In this document: in pieces, positions 25,988 to 35,126 of the stretch
Layout: every line of letters begins with the position of its first letter
Position numbering within the stretch: the stretch's first letter is position 1
From: Amycolatopsis sp. NBC_01480
GTDB taxonomy: Bacteria; Actinomycetota; Actinomycetes; Mycobacteriales; Pseudonocardiaceae
Length of the DNA: 64,000 nucleotides
Direction of reading: 5' to 3'
Assembly: GCF_036227205.1 (NCBI RefSeq)
Contig: NZ_CP109442.1
Location: forward strand, 4,092,001 to 4,156,000
Notes under the pieces: generated by a model
Database searches by the model: none
What the model saw: only the letters and a program-made list of their open reading frames with translations
What the model was told of the DNA's origin: nothing
Translations under genes and position numbers: made by a program

Positions 25988-28900
25988 TCAGTCGATGGGC
26001 GGTTCGCCCGGGTCCAGCTCGATCAGGTCACCCTCGGCGACCAGCTCCTCGATCGACGCCGGCAGCAGGTACGCCGACCCGCCGCCCGGCTGGTTGAACC
26101 ACGGGATCGCGACCCCGGCGAGCGTCTCCAGCGGACGCTGCACCCGGTACACGTGGTACGGCCGGTGCACCCACTCCGGCACCAGCGAGCGCTCCTCGAA
26201 CGGCGTCCCGGCGGCGTAGGTCAGGTTGCCGTTCGGGCCGCCGAAGCGGTCCAGCTCGCTGCCCGCGGGCAGCTCGCGCAGCTCCTTGCCGCGGAACAGC
26301 GTCAGCGGCGGCTCGCCCGAAAGCGGCGAGATCGGCCACTGCTGTCCCGAGCCGCCGCCACCGTTGACACCGCGGCCGCCCGCGCCGTTGGCGGCCCGGA
26401 CCGGCTCGTCACGGCGCTGCGGCGGGGACATCGGCGGCGGCATCGGCGCCCCCATCGGCGGTTCCCGGCGCGGGGGAGCGACGGGCGGCGCGACCTGCGT
26501 CGGTGCCGCCACGGACTGCTGCGCCGGGACCGCCGGGACCGGCGGGGCCAGCGGAGCCGGCGGACGGGCCGGTGGCTCGTCGTCGCCGAGCAGTTCCTCC
26601 GCCGAGGTGAACGCGGTCTGCTCCTGCGGCGGCACGTCCTCGCGCGGCCGCACCGGGAACGAGCCCGTCGCGACGGCCGGCGAAAGCGTCGCCATCACCG
26701 GCGGCTTCGGGGCGTCGGCCACCGGGTCCTCGGCGGGCGGCGCGGGCGGAGGCTCTTCTTCGACCGGCGCGTGGCCGTCCGGGTGCATCAGCACCTTGCC
26801 GAGCATGAAGGCCGCCGCGTCCTCGGCGTCGCCGAAGACCGCCGGGTTGACCAGCTCACCGTCGTACCAGGCGACGCGCCAGCCCTCCTCGACCTGTTCG
26901 ACGCTCCAGCCGCGGTCCGTCGCCTCGCCGAGCCGGTACGCCTCCTCGGGCACGTCGAGCTGGTCGAGCTTGTCCTGCAGACCGGCCAGCGCGGGCTCGG
27001 CGGGCCGGGCCCGGCGCGACCGTCGCGGCTGCGGGGCGGCCTGCGGCTGGACGGGCTGGGGCTGGACCGGCTGGGCGTCGGCCTGCGGCGCCTCGGCCTC
27101 GTCCGGCTCCTCGGACCGCATCGCGTGGCCACCACGCGCCGGCGCCTCGGGCACCGGCAGCACTCCGGGCACCGCCGGGATCCCGGGCACGGACGCCTCG
27201 GCGTCCATCAGCGAGGTCGGCGGGCCCGAGTCGAACTCCGGCTCCTCCTCGCGCAGCTGATGGCCGCCCTCGTCCTCACGCAGCTGGTGCCCGCCGTCGT
27301 CGGCGTACGGGCTGCCGTCGTTGCTGTACTGGTCCGCGTCCTGGCCGCTTTCCTCGACGTACGGGTCGGGGTGGACGCCTTCCTCGGCGTACGAGTCGGA
27401 GTGCTGGCCGACCTCGTTGCCGTACGGGTCGGTGTGCTGCTCGTCTTCGTAGTGCTCGTCGCGGCCCGCTTCGGACTCCGGGCCCGTGTACAGACCGTGC
27501 TGTTCGCTGAGCTGCTCTTCGTCCTGCGGGCCGGTGTACAGGCCGTTCTGGTCCGCGTGCTGCTCGTCCGGCTCGACGGGCGCGTACAGCTGCGTGTGCT
27601 GCTCGTCGTGCTGAGGCACGGGCGGGCCCGCACTCGGGTCGACGGGCGCGTACAGCGCGGTCTCTTCGGCAGGCCGCGGCTGCCCGGGCGGCGCCGCGTG
27701 CGGGTCGACCGGGGCGTAGAGCTGCGTGTGCTGCTCTTCGTGCTGCGGCGCGGCGTCCACCGGCGCGTAGAGCGCGGTCTCCTCCGCGGGATGCGGCGGC
27801 TGCCCCGGCGGGGCGGCGTTCGGGTTGACCGGGCTGTACAGCGCGGTCCGCTCGGCCGGCGGCGTCGCCGACGGGCCGTTCGGGGCCTGGCCGGGCTCGA
27901 ACTCGGCGTGCTGCTGCTCGTCGGCGAAGTGGTCGTCGAACTCGTTCTCGTAGCCCTCGTCCTCGTGGTACTGCTCTTCGCCGTACGCCTGGTCGTCTTC
28001 GTGATGCGCGTCCGGGTAGTCGTCGAAGGCCTGCTCGAACGGCGGCTCACCACGCTGCTCCGGCTCCGCGGGCGGCGTGTGCACCGCGAGCGGGACGTCC
28101 ACCGGCGCCGGTGCTTCCGACGGCGCCGAGCCACCGGCACCCGCCAGTGCGGCGGCACCCGCCGCGCCGATTCCCGCGGTCCCGAGGGCTGCGGCACCGA
28201 GCGCCGCGGCACCGAGGCCGGGCCCACCGGGACCAGCCTGGCCGGGACCACCGGGACCGGGCTGGCCGCCAGGACCGGCCTGTCCACCCGGACCACCTTG
28301 GCCGGGCCCGCCAGGCCCACCGGGACCGGTTTGACCGAGGCCACCCGGACCAGCCTGACCCGGACCACCAGGTCCAGCCTGACCCGGCCCACCGGGCCCG
28401 CCCTGAGCAGGACCGCCAGGACCGCCTTGACCGGGCCCACCAGGTCCACCGGGCGCACCCTGACCGGGCCCGCCAGGACCACCGGGCCCACCAGGTCCGC
28501 CCTGACCGGGACCGCCAGGACCACCAGGCCCACCCGGCGCCTGCCCCTGAGGAGGCGGTCCGGGCCGCTGCTGCGGCGGCTGCTGGTTGCCGCGGGTCAG
28601 GTATGCCGCGGCGCCCTGCAGGGCGAGGTCGTCGACCGGCGGGAGCTGGAAGCCGTTCGAGCGGATGTGCTCGACCAGGTCGTTCTCGGGCGAGACGCCG
28701 TAGCGCTGCAGGTAGAAGTTCACCGCCGCGGGCCAGATCCACTGCCCGTCGCTGTGGAACGCGACGGGCACGGTGGCCTCGGGCGCCGGCGCGAGCCGGT
28801 CGATGTCGTACCCGCGCTCCTGCACGACCAGCGGCGCGTGGTCGAGGTAGTCGAGCAGCCGGTCCTGCTCCGCCACCTCCAGATCGGGACGGTTGATCAC

Positions 28901-29407
28901 GGGACGGCCGGCCGGGCCGATGGTGTCGAAGATGCGCGCGATGCGGAAGTGCGGGCCGGGCTGCTCGGGGCCGAGACCGGACATGCGCCGGATCAGCCAC
29001 TCGGGCACGTTCTCCTCGGTGCGCGGGAACATGCGCAGCTCGTCCTGGTACGCCTGCGGCGGCGGGGCCAGGTTCCACGGCGGCTCGTCGCGGTTGTACT
29101 CGAGGTTGTAGCTGGAGGGGTGGTCGAGCTGGTAGCGCGCGTTGAACCAGGTGCCGCGCCCGTCGCGGTACATGCCACCGCGCAGCCGTCCGAAGAGGGT
29201 CGCGATGTCGTGGGTGGCGACCCACTCCTGACTGGCCCCGTCCTCGGTGAGGATCTGGCCGGTCAGCTCGTGGTACCTCCCGACAGCCCGGTACTCCGCG
29301 GTGACTTTGCGCCAGTCGCGCGGTGCGGCGCGCAGCAGGGCCAGTCCGATCTGCTTGACCAGTGTGTCCTGCTCCGTCGCGTTCAGCTGCGTCGTCGGTT
29401 GTGCCAC
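25988..29407 (-). CDS. 1139-residue protein with C-terminal TNT (NAD+ glycohydrolase) domain
   Basis: Mosaic protein. Residues 1-275 form a globular N-terminal domain (DWRKVTAEYRAVGRYHELTG, GTWFNARYQLDHPSSYNLEY). About 288-398 is a collagen-like Gly-Gly-Pro run. About 510-720 is acidic with ALYAPVDP/LYTGP repeats. About 805-880 is a second small domain (DRGWSVEQVEEGWRVAWYDG). A Pro-rich linker leads to 1040-1139, the TNT domain: LFRGKELRELPAGSELDRFG, TPFEERSL, YHVYRVQRPL and WFNQPGGGSAYLLP. TNT of M. tuberculosis CpnT hydrolyses NAD+; the FxQPGGG loop with its key Gln is kept. No signal peptide and no adjacent immunity gene were seen. The GTG start at 29407 is uncertain because it lacks a ribosome site. 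Confidence 0.85.
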   Translation of the reverse strand: MAQPTTQLNATEQDTLVKQIGLALLRAAPRDWRKVTAEYRAVGRYHELTGQILTEDGASQEWVATHDIATLFGRLRGGMYRDGRGTWFNARYQLDHPSSYNLEYNRDEPPWNLAPPPQAYQDELRMFPRTEENVPEWLIRRMSGLGPEQPGPHFRIARIFDTIGPAGRPVINRPDLEVAEQDRLLDYLDHAPLVVQERGYDIDRLAPAPEATVPVAFHSDGQWIWPAAVNFYLQRYGVSPENDLVEHIRSNGFQLPPVDDLALQGAAAYLTRGNQQPPQQRPGPPPQGQAPGGPGGPGGPGQGGPGGPGGPGGPGQGAPGGPGGPGQGGPGGPAQGGPGGPGQAGPGGPGQAGPGGLGQTGPGGPGGPGQGGPGGQAGPGGQPGPGGPGQAGPGGPGLGAAALGAAALGTAGIGAAGAAALAGAGGSAPSEAPAPVDVPLAVHTPPAEPEQRGEPPFEQAFDDYPDAHHEDDQAYGEEQYHEDEGYENEFDDHFADEQQHAEFEPGQAPNGPSATPPAERTALYSPVNPNAAPPGQPPHPAEETALYAPVDAAPQHEEQHTQLYAPVDPHAAPPGQPRPAEETALYAPVDPSAGPPVPQHDEQHTQLYAPVEPDEQHADQNGLYTGPQDEEQLSEQHGLYTGPESEAGRDEHYEDEQHTDPYGNEVGQHSDSYAEEGVHPDPYVEESGQDADQYSNDGSPYADDGGHQLREDEGGHQLREEEPEFDSGPPTSLMDAEASVPGIPAVPGVLPVPEAPARGGHAMRSEEPDEAEAPQADAQPVQPQPVQPQAAPQPRRSRRARPAEPALAGLQDKLDQLDVPEEAYRLGEATDRGWSVEQVEEGWRVAWYDGELVNPAVFGDAEDAAAFMLGKVLMHPDGHAPVEEEPPPAPPAEDPVADAPKPPVMATLSPAVATGSFPVRPREDVPPQEQTAFTSAEELLGDDEPPARPPAPLAPPVPAVPAQQSVAAPTQVAPPVAPPRREPPMGAPMPPPMSPPQRRDEPVRAANGAGGRGVNGGGGSGQQWPISPLSGEPPLTLFRGKELRELPAGSELDRFGGPNGNLTYAAGTPFEERSLVPEWVHRPYHVYRVQRPLETLAGVAIPWFNQPGGGSAYLLPASIEELVAEGDLIELDPGEPPID

Positions 29408-29700
29408 GGTGACATTTTGACTGTTCGCGCGCACGAACGCACCCCGCATGCGGGTTTTGCCACTCGAGCGCAAGCCGGCATGCGGTCTGACCTCGGCCGA
29501 CGCCTTATGCGGAAGATCACACGCACGTGCGAGCCGACCCGCGGAGCCGGTGGTGGGGGTAACCGGCAGTCTACGGGCAGTGGTCATCCGCGCCCGGCCG
29601 CGACGCGCGGGGTGATCGTGATCCGCCCCGGACGGCTCACCCGGCCGGGTTCCCCCGGGCGAACTGCGGTCTCCGGCGCCGCTTTGCCAGAATGGGCGTC

Positions 29701-30555
29701 GTGACGGCGAAGATTCTGGACGGCAAGGCCACGAAGGACGCCATTTTCGCGGAGCTGCGCCCGCGGGTGGCCGCGCTCGCCGAGCGGGGGGTGGTCCCCG
29801 GGCTGGGCACGGTGCTGGTCGGCGACGACCCCGGCTCGCACTCGTACGTGAAGATGAAGCACGCGGACAGCGCGAAGATCGGCGTCAACTCGATCCGCCG
29901 CGACCTGCCCGCCGACATCTCGCAGGAGAAGCTCGAGGCTGTCATCGACGACCTGAACGCCGACCCGGCCTGCCACGGCTACATCGTCCAGCTGCCGCTG
30001 CCCAAGCACCTCGACGCGAACCGGGTGCTCGAGCGCATCGACCCGGACAAGGACGCGGACGGCCTCGCGCCGATCAGCCTCGGCCGGCTCGTGCTCGGCG
30101 AGAAGGGCGCGCTGCCGTGCACGCCGTACGGGATCATCGAGCTGCTCAAGCGCCACGACGTGGAGCTGAACGGCGCGCGGGTCACCGTGGTCGGCCGCGG
30201 CATCACCGTCGGGCGCACGCTCGGCCTGCTGCTCACGCGCCGCAGCGAGAACTCCACCGTGACGCTCTGCCACACCGGCACGCGCGACCTCGCCGCGGAG
30301 GTCCGCCGCGCCGACATCGTGATCGCGGCCGCGGGCGTGCCCGGGATCATCACGCCGGACATGGTGCAGCCGGGCGCGGCGGTGCTGGACGTCGGCGTCT
30401 CGCACGTCGACGGCAAGCTCACCGGTGACGTCGACCCGGCCGTCGCCGAGGTCGCCGGCTGGCTGTCGCCGAACCCCGGCGGCGTCGGCCCGATGACCCG
30501 GGCGATGCTCGTCAGCAACGTCGTCGAGGCGGCGGAACGCACGGTCGCGGGCTGA
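29701..30555 (+). CDS. folD: Methylenetetrahydrofolate dehydrogenase/cyclohydrolase
   Basis: 284 residues from GTG 29701; an ATG nine bases earlier is also open. It interconverts 5,10-methylene-THF and 10-formyl-THF, the cofactor used by PurN and PurH. Motifs: SYVKMKHAD with the catalytic Lys, [35 protein letters not shown], and the NADP site [16 protein letters not shown], then [13 protein letters not shown]. The stop overlaps the DUF3017 start (TGATG). Gene order folD-DUF3017 is conserved in actinobacteria (Rv3356c-Rv3355c). Confidence 0.96.
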   Translation: MTAKILDGKATKDAIFAELRPRVAALAERGVVPGLGTVLVGDDPGSHSYVKMKHADSAKIGVNSIRRDLPADISQEKLEAVIDDLNADPACHGYIVQLPLPKHLDANRVLERIDPDKDADGLAPISLGRLVLGEKGALPCTPYGIIELLKRHDVELNGARVTVVGRGITVGRTLGLLLTRRSENSTVTLCHTGTRDLAAEVRRADIVIAAAGVPGIITPDMVQPGAAVLDVGVSHVDGKLTGDVDPAVAEVAGWLSPNPGGVGPMTRAMLVSNVVEAAERTVAG

Positions 30556-30860
30556 TGGCGATGGCGGGCGACCGGCGCCGGGACGGGAAGGCCTGGGCGG
30601 TCCACGTGCCGTTCGCGGTGGTGCTGCTGCTCCTCGCGGCGGCGGCGCTGCGCACCTTCCAGTACCACTGGCGCGAGGGCGCCATCCTGGTCGGCGTCGC
30701 GTTGTTCGTGGCCGGGTTCCTGCGCGCGGTGCTGCCCGCCGACAAGGTCGGCCTGCTGGCGATCCGCGGCAAGAAGGTCGACGTCGTCACCTGCGGCCTG
30801 CTCTGCGCCGCGGTCCTCTACATCGCGCTGACGATCACCGGCGGCCCGTTCGACTCGTGA
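30555..30860 (+). CDS. DUF3017 membrane protein
   Basis: 101 residues with three hydrophobic helices (VHVPFAVVLLLLAAAAL, GAILVGVALFVAGFLRAV, TCGLLCAAVLYIALTI) and a conserved RGKKVDV turn. It always follows folD in the relatives I recall; its function is unknown. The TGA lies inside the 46-bp palindrome that follows. Confidence 0.88.
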   Translation: MAMAGDRRRDGKAWAVHVPFAVVLLLLAAAALRTFQYHWREGAILVGVALFVAGFLRAVLPADKVGLLAIRGKKVDVVTCGLLCAAVLYIALTITGGPFDS

Positions 30861-30899
30861 GTGTTTATGACGGTTCTAACCGTCATAAACACTCACGAG
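30854..30899. repeat. 46-bp near-perfect palindrome, copy 2
   Basis: Same sequence as 15655-15700 but with central CT instead of AG, that is, the reverse complement. It sits where DUF3017 (plus) and the MFS gene (minus) converge and includes the DUF3017 stop codon. A terminator role is likely; the exact duplication 15 kb apart suggests either gene conversion or a repeat family. Confidence 0.85.
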
Positions 30900-30903
30900 C
30901 TGG

Positions 30904-32088
30904 TTACGAGGCCAGCGCCAGTTCCCGCTGCTCGGCCGCGCGGGCTTCCCGCCGGTCGAGCGTGCCGGAGAACAGGGCGATCGAAAGGCCCAGCACCGCG
31001 AGCGAAGCGCCGACCCAGTTCGGCGCGACCAGGCCGAGGCCGCCCGCGATCACCAGGCCGCCCAGCGAGGCGCCGATCGAGTTGGCGATGTTGAACGCCG
31101 ACTGCACGGCCGCCGAGACGAGCGACGGGGTGCCGCCCGCCTTCTCCATGATCCGCGCCTGCATCATCGGGCCGATCATGAAGCCGGCCACGCCCACGAA
31201 GAAGATCGTGATGGCGGCGCCGACCTTGCCCTGCGCGGTGATCGTGAAGATGCCGAGCACCGCGGCCAGCGCGAGCAGCGCGGCGTACAGCCCGGGCATC
31301 AGCGCCCGGTCCGCGAGCCGGCCGCCCAGGTAGTTGCCCAGCGTCATGCCCACGCCGGCCAGCGAAAGCAGCAGGGTGACGTTCGACGGCGAGTAGCCGG
31401 CGACGTCGGTGAGCATCGGCGTGATGTAGGACAGGCAGGCGAACACGCCGCCGAGGCCGAACGTGACGATGGCCAGCGCCAGCCACACCTGCGGACGGCG
31501 GAACGCGCCCAGCTCGCCCCGCAGGGAGGTCTCGGCCGGACGGCCCTGGTGCGGCACCAGCTTCGCGATGGCGGCCGCGGCCACCAGCCCGATCACGGCG
31601 ACCACGCCGAACGTCGCGCGCCAGCCGACCTGCTGGCCCAGCAGCGTGCCCAGCGGCACGCCGATCACGTTCGCCAGGGTCAGGCCCATGAACATCATGG
31701 ACACGGCCTTGGCCCGCTGGCCCGGCTTGGCCATGCTCGACGCGACCACCGCGCCGGCGCCGAAGAACGCGCCGTGCGGCAGGCCGGCGAGGAAGCGGAA
31801 CGCCACGCCGAACTCCTGGTTCGGCGACAGCGCGAACAAGCCGTTGCCCAGGGTGAACAGGCCCATCATGGCCAGCAGCATGGTTTTGCGCGGCAGCCGG
31901 ACGGCCAGCGCGGTGAGCAGGGGGGCGCCGATCACGACGCCGAGCGCGTAGGCGGAGATGAAGTAACCGGCCGTGGGGATGTCGATGTGGAAGTCCGCGG
32001 CGGTCTGGGGCAGCACACCCATCATCACGAACTCGGTGGTACCGATGCCGAAGGCACCGATGGCGAGTGCGAGCAACGCGACGGGCAC
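30904..32088 (-). CDS. MFS transporter, DHA1 (AraJ/PbuE-like)
   Basis: 394 residues, 12 predicted helices. It begins VALLALAIGAFGIGTTEFVMMGVLPQ, characteristic of the AraJ/NepI/sugar-efflux DHA1 group, with the A-loop RLPRKTMLLA and motif C-like region in helix 5. The GTG start has AAGGAAGGAGAG just upstream. Exported compounds are unknown; relatives export purine ribonucleosides, arabinose-like sugars or drugs. It stands alone, convergent with folD-DUF3017. Confidence 0.9.
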   Translation of the reverse strand: MPVALLALAIGAFGIGTTEFVMMGVLPQTAADFHIDIPTAGYFISAYALGVVIGAPLLTALAVRLPRKTMLLAMMGLFTLGNGLFALSPNQEFGVAFRFLAGLPHGAFFGAGAVVASSMAKPGQRAKAVSMMFMGLTLANVIGVPLGTLLGQQVGWRATFGVVAVIGLVAAAAIAKLVPHQGRPAETSLRGELGAFRRPQVWLALAIVTFGLGGVFACLSYITPMLTDVAGYSPSNVTLLLSLAGVGMTLGNYLGGRLADRALMPGLYAALLALAAVLGIFTITAQGKVGAAITIFFVGVAGFMIGPMMQARIMEKAGGTPSLVSAAVQSAFNIANSIGASLGGLVIAGGLGLVAPNWVGASLAVLGLSIALFSGTLDRREARAAEQRELALAS

Positions 32089-32280
32089 GGCTCTCCTTCC
32101 TTGAGAAATCGATTACTCAGCCCGGGCTGAACCCGTTCTGAAGCGCTTTAGTACGAGGGCAAAAAACAAGACAGCCTGTGCGGCCCCGACGCCGTCGAGC
32201 TGTCTCAACCCAGTTCAACCGACGCGGGGCCGGTTTGTCATCCCGGTATTCGGGTGAGCCTCTTCACGCCGGGCGCTTCG

Positions 32281-32604
32281 CTAGCGCCGCGCGGCCAGCA
32301 CGCCGTCCAGCAGGCCCGGGAAGAGCGCGTCAAGATCGTTGCGGCGCAACGAGTTGTACCGCGTGGTGCCCTCCTGCCGGCCGGCGACGACGCCCGCCTG
32401 GCGCAGGATTCCGAGGTGGTGCGTGACTGTGGACTTCGTCACCGGCACCTCGAGCACGCCGCATGCGACCTCGGTGCCCGCCGCGGCGAGCTGGCGGACG
32501 ATCCCCAGCCGGACGGGGTCGGCGAGGGCGCGCAGCACCGCCTCGACGGTCATCTCGTCGCGGGCGGGATGGACGAGCGGGGTCAGGTGCGCGGTGTCGG
32601 CCAC
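32281..32604 (-). CDS. ArsR-family winged-helix repressor
   Basis: 107 residues. The winged helix covers AVLRALADPVRLGIVRQLAA and KSTVTHHLGILRQAGVVAGRQEGTTRYNSL. The metal-type CxC motif of ArsR/SmtB helix 3 is absent (only one Cys, EVACGVLEV), so it is probably a non-metal sensor. It is divergent from an MFS gene with an inverted repeat between, which points to efflux control. Confidence 0.9.
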   Translation of the reverse strand: MADTAHLTPLVHPARDEMTVEAVLRALADPVRLGIVRQLAAAGTEVACGVLEVPVTKSTVTHHLGILRQAGVVAGRQEGTTRYNSLRRNDLDALFPGLLDGVLAARR

Positions 32605-32642
32605 GGCCCCATTGTACGACGCCCGTCGAAATTGTCGGTGGG

Positions 32643-32670
32643 TCGTAGTACGGTCGAGATCGAACTACGA
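32643..32670. promoter_or_regulatory. Inverted repeat between arsR and MFS gene
   Basis: TCGTAGT at 32643-32649 and ACTACGA at 32664-32670, 14 bp apart, in the 111-bp divergent gap. The spacing suits a winged-helix dimer or overlapping promoter control. A binding role is inferred. Confidence 0.55.
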
Positions 32671-32715
32671 CGTTCATCGAACCAATCACCCTTGTTCGCC
32701 TTTGGGGGCACGTCC

Positions 32716-33909
32716 ATGTCCACCGTCCCGTCCTCGGGCACGTCCCGGAACGCGGTGCTGGCGTTCGGCGCCTTCGGCGTCGGCACCAGCGGTTACATCG
32801 TCGCCGGGCTGCTGCCGTCGCTGACCGCGGAGCTGCACATCTCCGCGACGGCCGCCGCTCAGCTCGTCACGTCCTTCGCCATCGCGTACGCCATCGGCTC
32901 GCCGCTGTTCGCCGCGGCCACCGGCCGCTGGGAGCGCCGATCGCTGCTGGTCGCCGCGCTCGTCGTCACCGGCCTCGGCAACCTGTTCGCCGCTGTCGCG
33001 CCGGGTTACACCACGCTGATGATCGCGCGGGTGGTCACCGCCGTGGGCGCTGCGGTCTTCACGCCTGGCGCCACCGCGGTCGCCGCGGAGCTGTCCACTC
33101 CCGAGCGCCGCGGCCGCGCGGTCGCGACGGTGTTCGGCGGGCTGACCGTCGCGCTCATCTTCGGGGTGCCGCTCGGCAGCCTGATCTCGCAGCAGCTTGA
33201 CTACGAAGCCGCGTTCCTGCTCGTCGGCGTGCTGTCGCTGGCCGGCGCGGTCGCCATCCGGCTCGTGCTGCCGAAGGTCGCCGCACCGCCGGCGGTGCGG
33301 CTGGCCGAGCGGTTCGCGGTCGCGCGGGACAAGCGCGTGGTCGCGCTGCTGGTGACCACCGTGCTCGCCTGCCTCGCCGCGTTCATGGTCTACACGCTGG
33401 TTTCGCAGCTGCTCGCCGCGACGGCCGGGGTCACCGGCGCGACCGTCACGATCCTGTTGTTCTGCTACGGCATCGGCGGCGCGGTCGGCAACTACGTCGG
33501 CGGCCGGGTGGCCGACCGGTGGGGCGCGCGCGTGCCGATCCTCGTGGTGCTGGCCGGGATCACCCTGGTGTTGGTGCTGCTGCCGTTGACCACCGCCACG
33601 GTGGTGGGCGCGGCCGTCACGCTGTTCTTCTGGGGCATGGGCACGTGGGCGTTCAGCCCGCCGGTGCAGCACCGGCTGATCGAGCTTTCGCCGGGTCACG
33701 CGGGCCTCGCGCTGTCGCTCAACGCCTCGGCGATCTACCTCGGCGTCGGGCTGTCCGGCGTCGTCGGCGGCGCGGTGCTGACTTCCGCGGGCCCGAAGGC
33801 GCTGCCGGAGATCGCCGCGGTGCTGACCGCCGTGGCGTTCGCCGTGATGCTGTTCTTCTGGGGCGCGCGGGCCCGCGCGGCGGCCCGTGAGGAGGTCGCC
33901 GTCGGCTGA
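32716..33909 (+). CDS. MFS transporter, DHA1 drug-efflux type
   Basis: 397 residues, 12 predicted helices; start ATG 32716 follows GGGGGCA. N-terminal VLAFGAFGVGTSGYIVAGLLP, motif A in RWERRSLL, motif C-like GLTVALIFGVPLGSLISQ, second-half motif A in GGRVADRWGARVPI. It resembles the CmlR/Cmx chloramphenicol-efflux subgroup, but substrate cannot be read from sequence. The divergent ArsR gene and operator suggest inducible expression. Confidence 0.9.
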   Translation: MSTVPSSGTSRNAVLAFGAFGVGTSGYIVAGLLPSLTAELHISATAAAQLVTSFAIAYAIGSPLFAAATGRWERRSLLVAALVVTGLGNLFAAVAPGYTTLMIARVVTAVGAAVFTPGATAVAAELSTPERRGRAVATVFGGLTVALIFGVPLGSLISQQLDYEAAFLLVGVLSLAGAVAIRLVLPKVAAPPAVRLAERFAVARDKRVVALLVTTVLACLAAFMVYTLVSQLLAATAGVTGATVTILLFCYGIGGAVGNYVGGRVADRWGARVPILVVLAGITLVLVLLPLTTATVVGAAVTLFFWGMGTWAFSPPVQHRLIELSPGHAGLALSLNASAIYLGVGLSGVVGGAVLTSAGPKALPEIAAVLTAVAFAVMLFFWGARARAAAREEVAVG

Positions 33910-33933
33910 GGCGCCTGTGAGAGGCTGCCCGGC

Positions 33934-34578
33934 GTGGCTGAGGTGCTGGATGTGGTGACCGGCCGCGGCGGTGAGCTGGTGCTGCGGCGGGACGGGTCGG
34001 CGTTCGAGGTGATCGCCAACGGGGTTTTCCTGATGGACACGCGAAACGGGGAGTCGGAGCGGCTCCTCGTCACCGGCGCGGCCGACCGGCTGGCGCCCGG
34101 CGCGACCATCCTGATCGGCGGCCTCGGCGTCGGCTTCTCGCTGCGCGCCGCGCTGGATCACCCGAACGTCGACTCGGTGGTCGTGGTGGAGCGCGAGGCC
34201 GCGGTGATCGAGTGGAACCGCGGCGGCCCGTTGCGCTCGGTGCACGACGACGCGCTCGCGGACCCGCGCGTGCGCGTCGTCGAGGTAGACCTGGTGGCGT
34301 GGCTGCGTGCCACCGAGGAGCGATTCGACGCGCTGTGCCTGGACATCGACAACGGTCCGGAGTGGACGGTCACCGAAGGCAACGCCGAGCTGTACGCGGA
34401 GTCCGGAGTGGGCGGTCTGGCACGGCTGCTGCGCCCGGGCGGCGTGCTGGCCGTGTGGAGCGCGGGCGCGGCGCCGTCGTTCACGGACCGGCTGCGCACC
34501 CGGTTCGCCGACGTGCGGACCGTCGAGGTCCCGGTGCCGCGGGGAGAGCCGGACGTGCTGTGGTTCGCGCGCTCCTGA
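33934..34578 (+). CDS. Spermidine-synthase-like SAM-binding protein
   Basis: 214 residues with a Rossmann methyltransferase/aminopropyltransferase fold: GATILIGGLGVGFSLRAALD (motif I), VVVVEREAAVIEWNR (motif II), FDALCLDIDNGPEWTV and LLRPGGVLAVWSAG. The N-terminal beta-strand tetramerisation domain of true spermidine synthases is reduced (LRRDGSAFEVIANGVFLMDT). The GDD-type catalytic Asp is replaced by DIDNGPEW, so polyamine synthesis is doubtful. It overlaps the next gene by 19 bases. Confidence 0.8.
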   Translation: MAEVLDVVTGRGGELVLRRDGSAFEVIANGVFLMDTRNGESERLLVTGAADRLAPGATILIGGLGVGFSLRAALDHPNVDSVVVVEREAAVIEWNRGGPLRSVHDDALADPRVRVVEVDLVAWLRATEERFDALCLDIDNGPEWTVTEGNAELYAESGVGGLARLLRPGGVLAVWSAGAAPSFTDRLRTRFADVRTVEVPVPRGEPDVLWFARS

Positions 34579-35126
34579 CCGCGGCCGTCGAGGAAAACGC
34601 CGCCTGGTGCGACGTGTACTGCCGGGTCCGCGGCGCCACGGGTGTCTTCGGCCCGCGTGCGTGGACGTCGCCCGCGCGCACTCCGGAGTTCTACCCGGAC
34701 GCGGTGACGCTGACCCCGTCCGCCACCGCGGCGGACGTGCTGCCGCTGGTGGACGCGTCGGCGGGCTGCTCGATGAAGGACAGCTTCGCCACGCTCGAAC
34801 TGCCGGGTTTCTTGGTGCTGTTCGAGGCTTCGTGGCTGCATTTTCCGGTTCCCGCCACTGTTTCAGGGTGGACGGCGTCGCCCTCGCCCGATCCGTCGTT
34901 CGTGTTCCTGACCGGGCCGGGCTCGTCCGCGATCGCCCACCGCGGCTCGTCGGCGGCAGGGCTTTCGAACTTCACCGGTGACGACTGGTCCGGCGCCGTC
35001 GCCGCCGTCTCGGCCGCGTTCCCCGGGCTGCCGGTGGTGGGCTACGAGCACGGCGACGCCTTGTCTGCCGCGCTCGCTTGGGGCGCCGAGCCGCTCGGCC
35101 CGTTACGTGTTTTGTTGGTGAGTTAG
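34560..35126 (+). CDS. Conserved protein with N-terminal CDV domain and GNAT-like end
   Basis: 188 residues, GTG start inside the preceding gene's 3' end. The N-terminus (ENAAWCDVYCRVRGATGVFG) and the Asp/Ser-rich middle (DASAGCSMKDSFATLELPGF) occur in unassigned actinobacterial proteins. The C-terminus (GLPVVGYEHGDALSAALAWG) has a GNAT-type ending, although no acetyl-CoA loop is obvious. The stop overlaps the stop of the converging reductase gene (ttag). Function unknown. Confidence 0.65.
   Translation: MVRALLTAAVEENAAWCDVYCRVRGATGVFGPRAWTSPARTPEFYPDAVTLTPSATAADVLPLVDASAGCSMKDSFATLELPGFLVLFEASWLHFPVPATVSGWTASPSPDPSFVFLTGPGSSAIAHRGSSAAGLSNFTGDDWSGAVAAVSAAFPGLPVVGYEHGDALSAALAWGAEPLGPLRVLLVS

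Noticed and set aside
26153..29704. 1183-codon open frame on the plus strand
   Set aside because: Antisense of the TNT gene; Arg/Gly/Val composition and no domain. The minus frame has recognisable domains.
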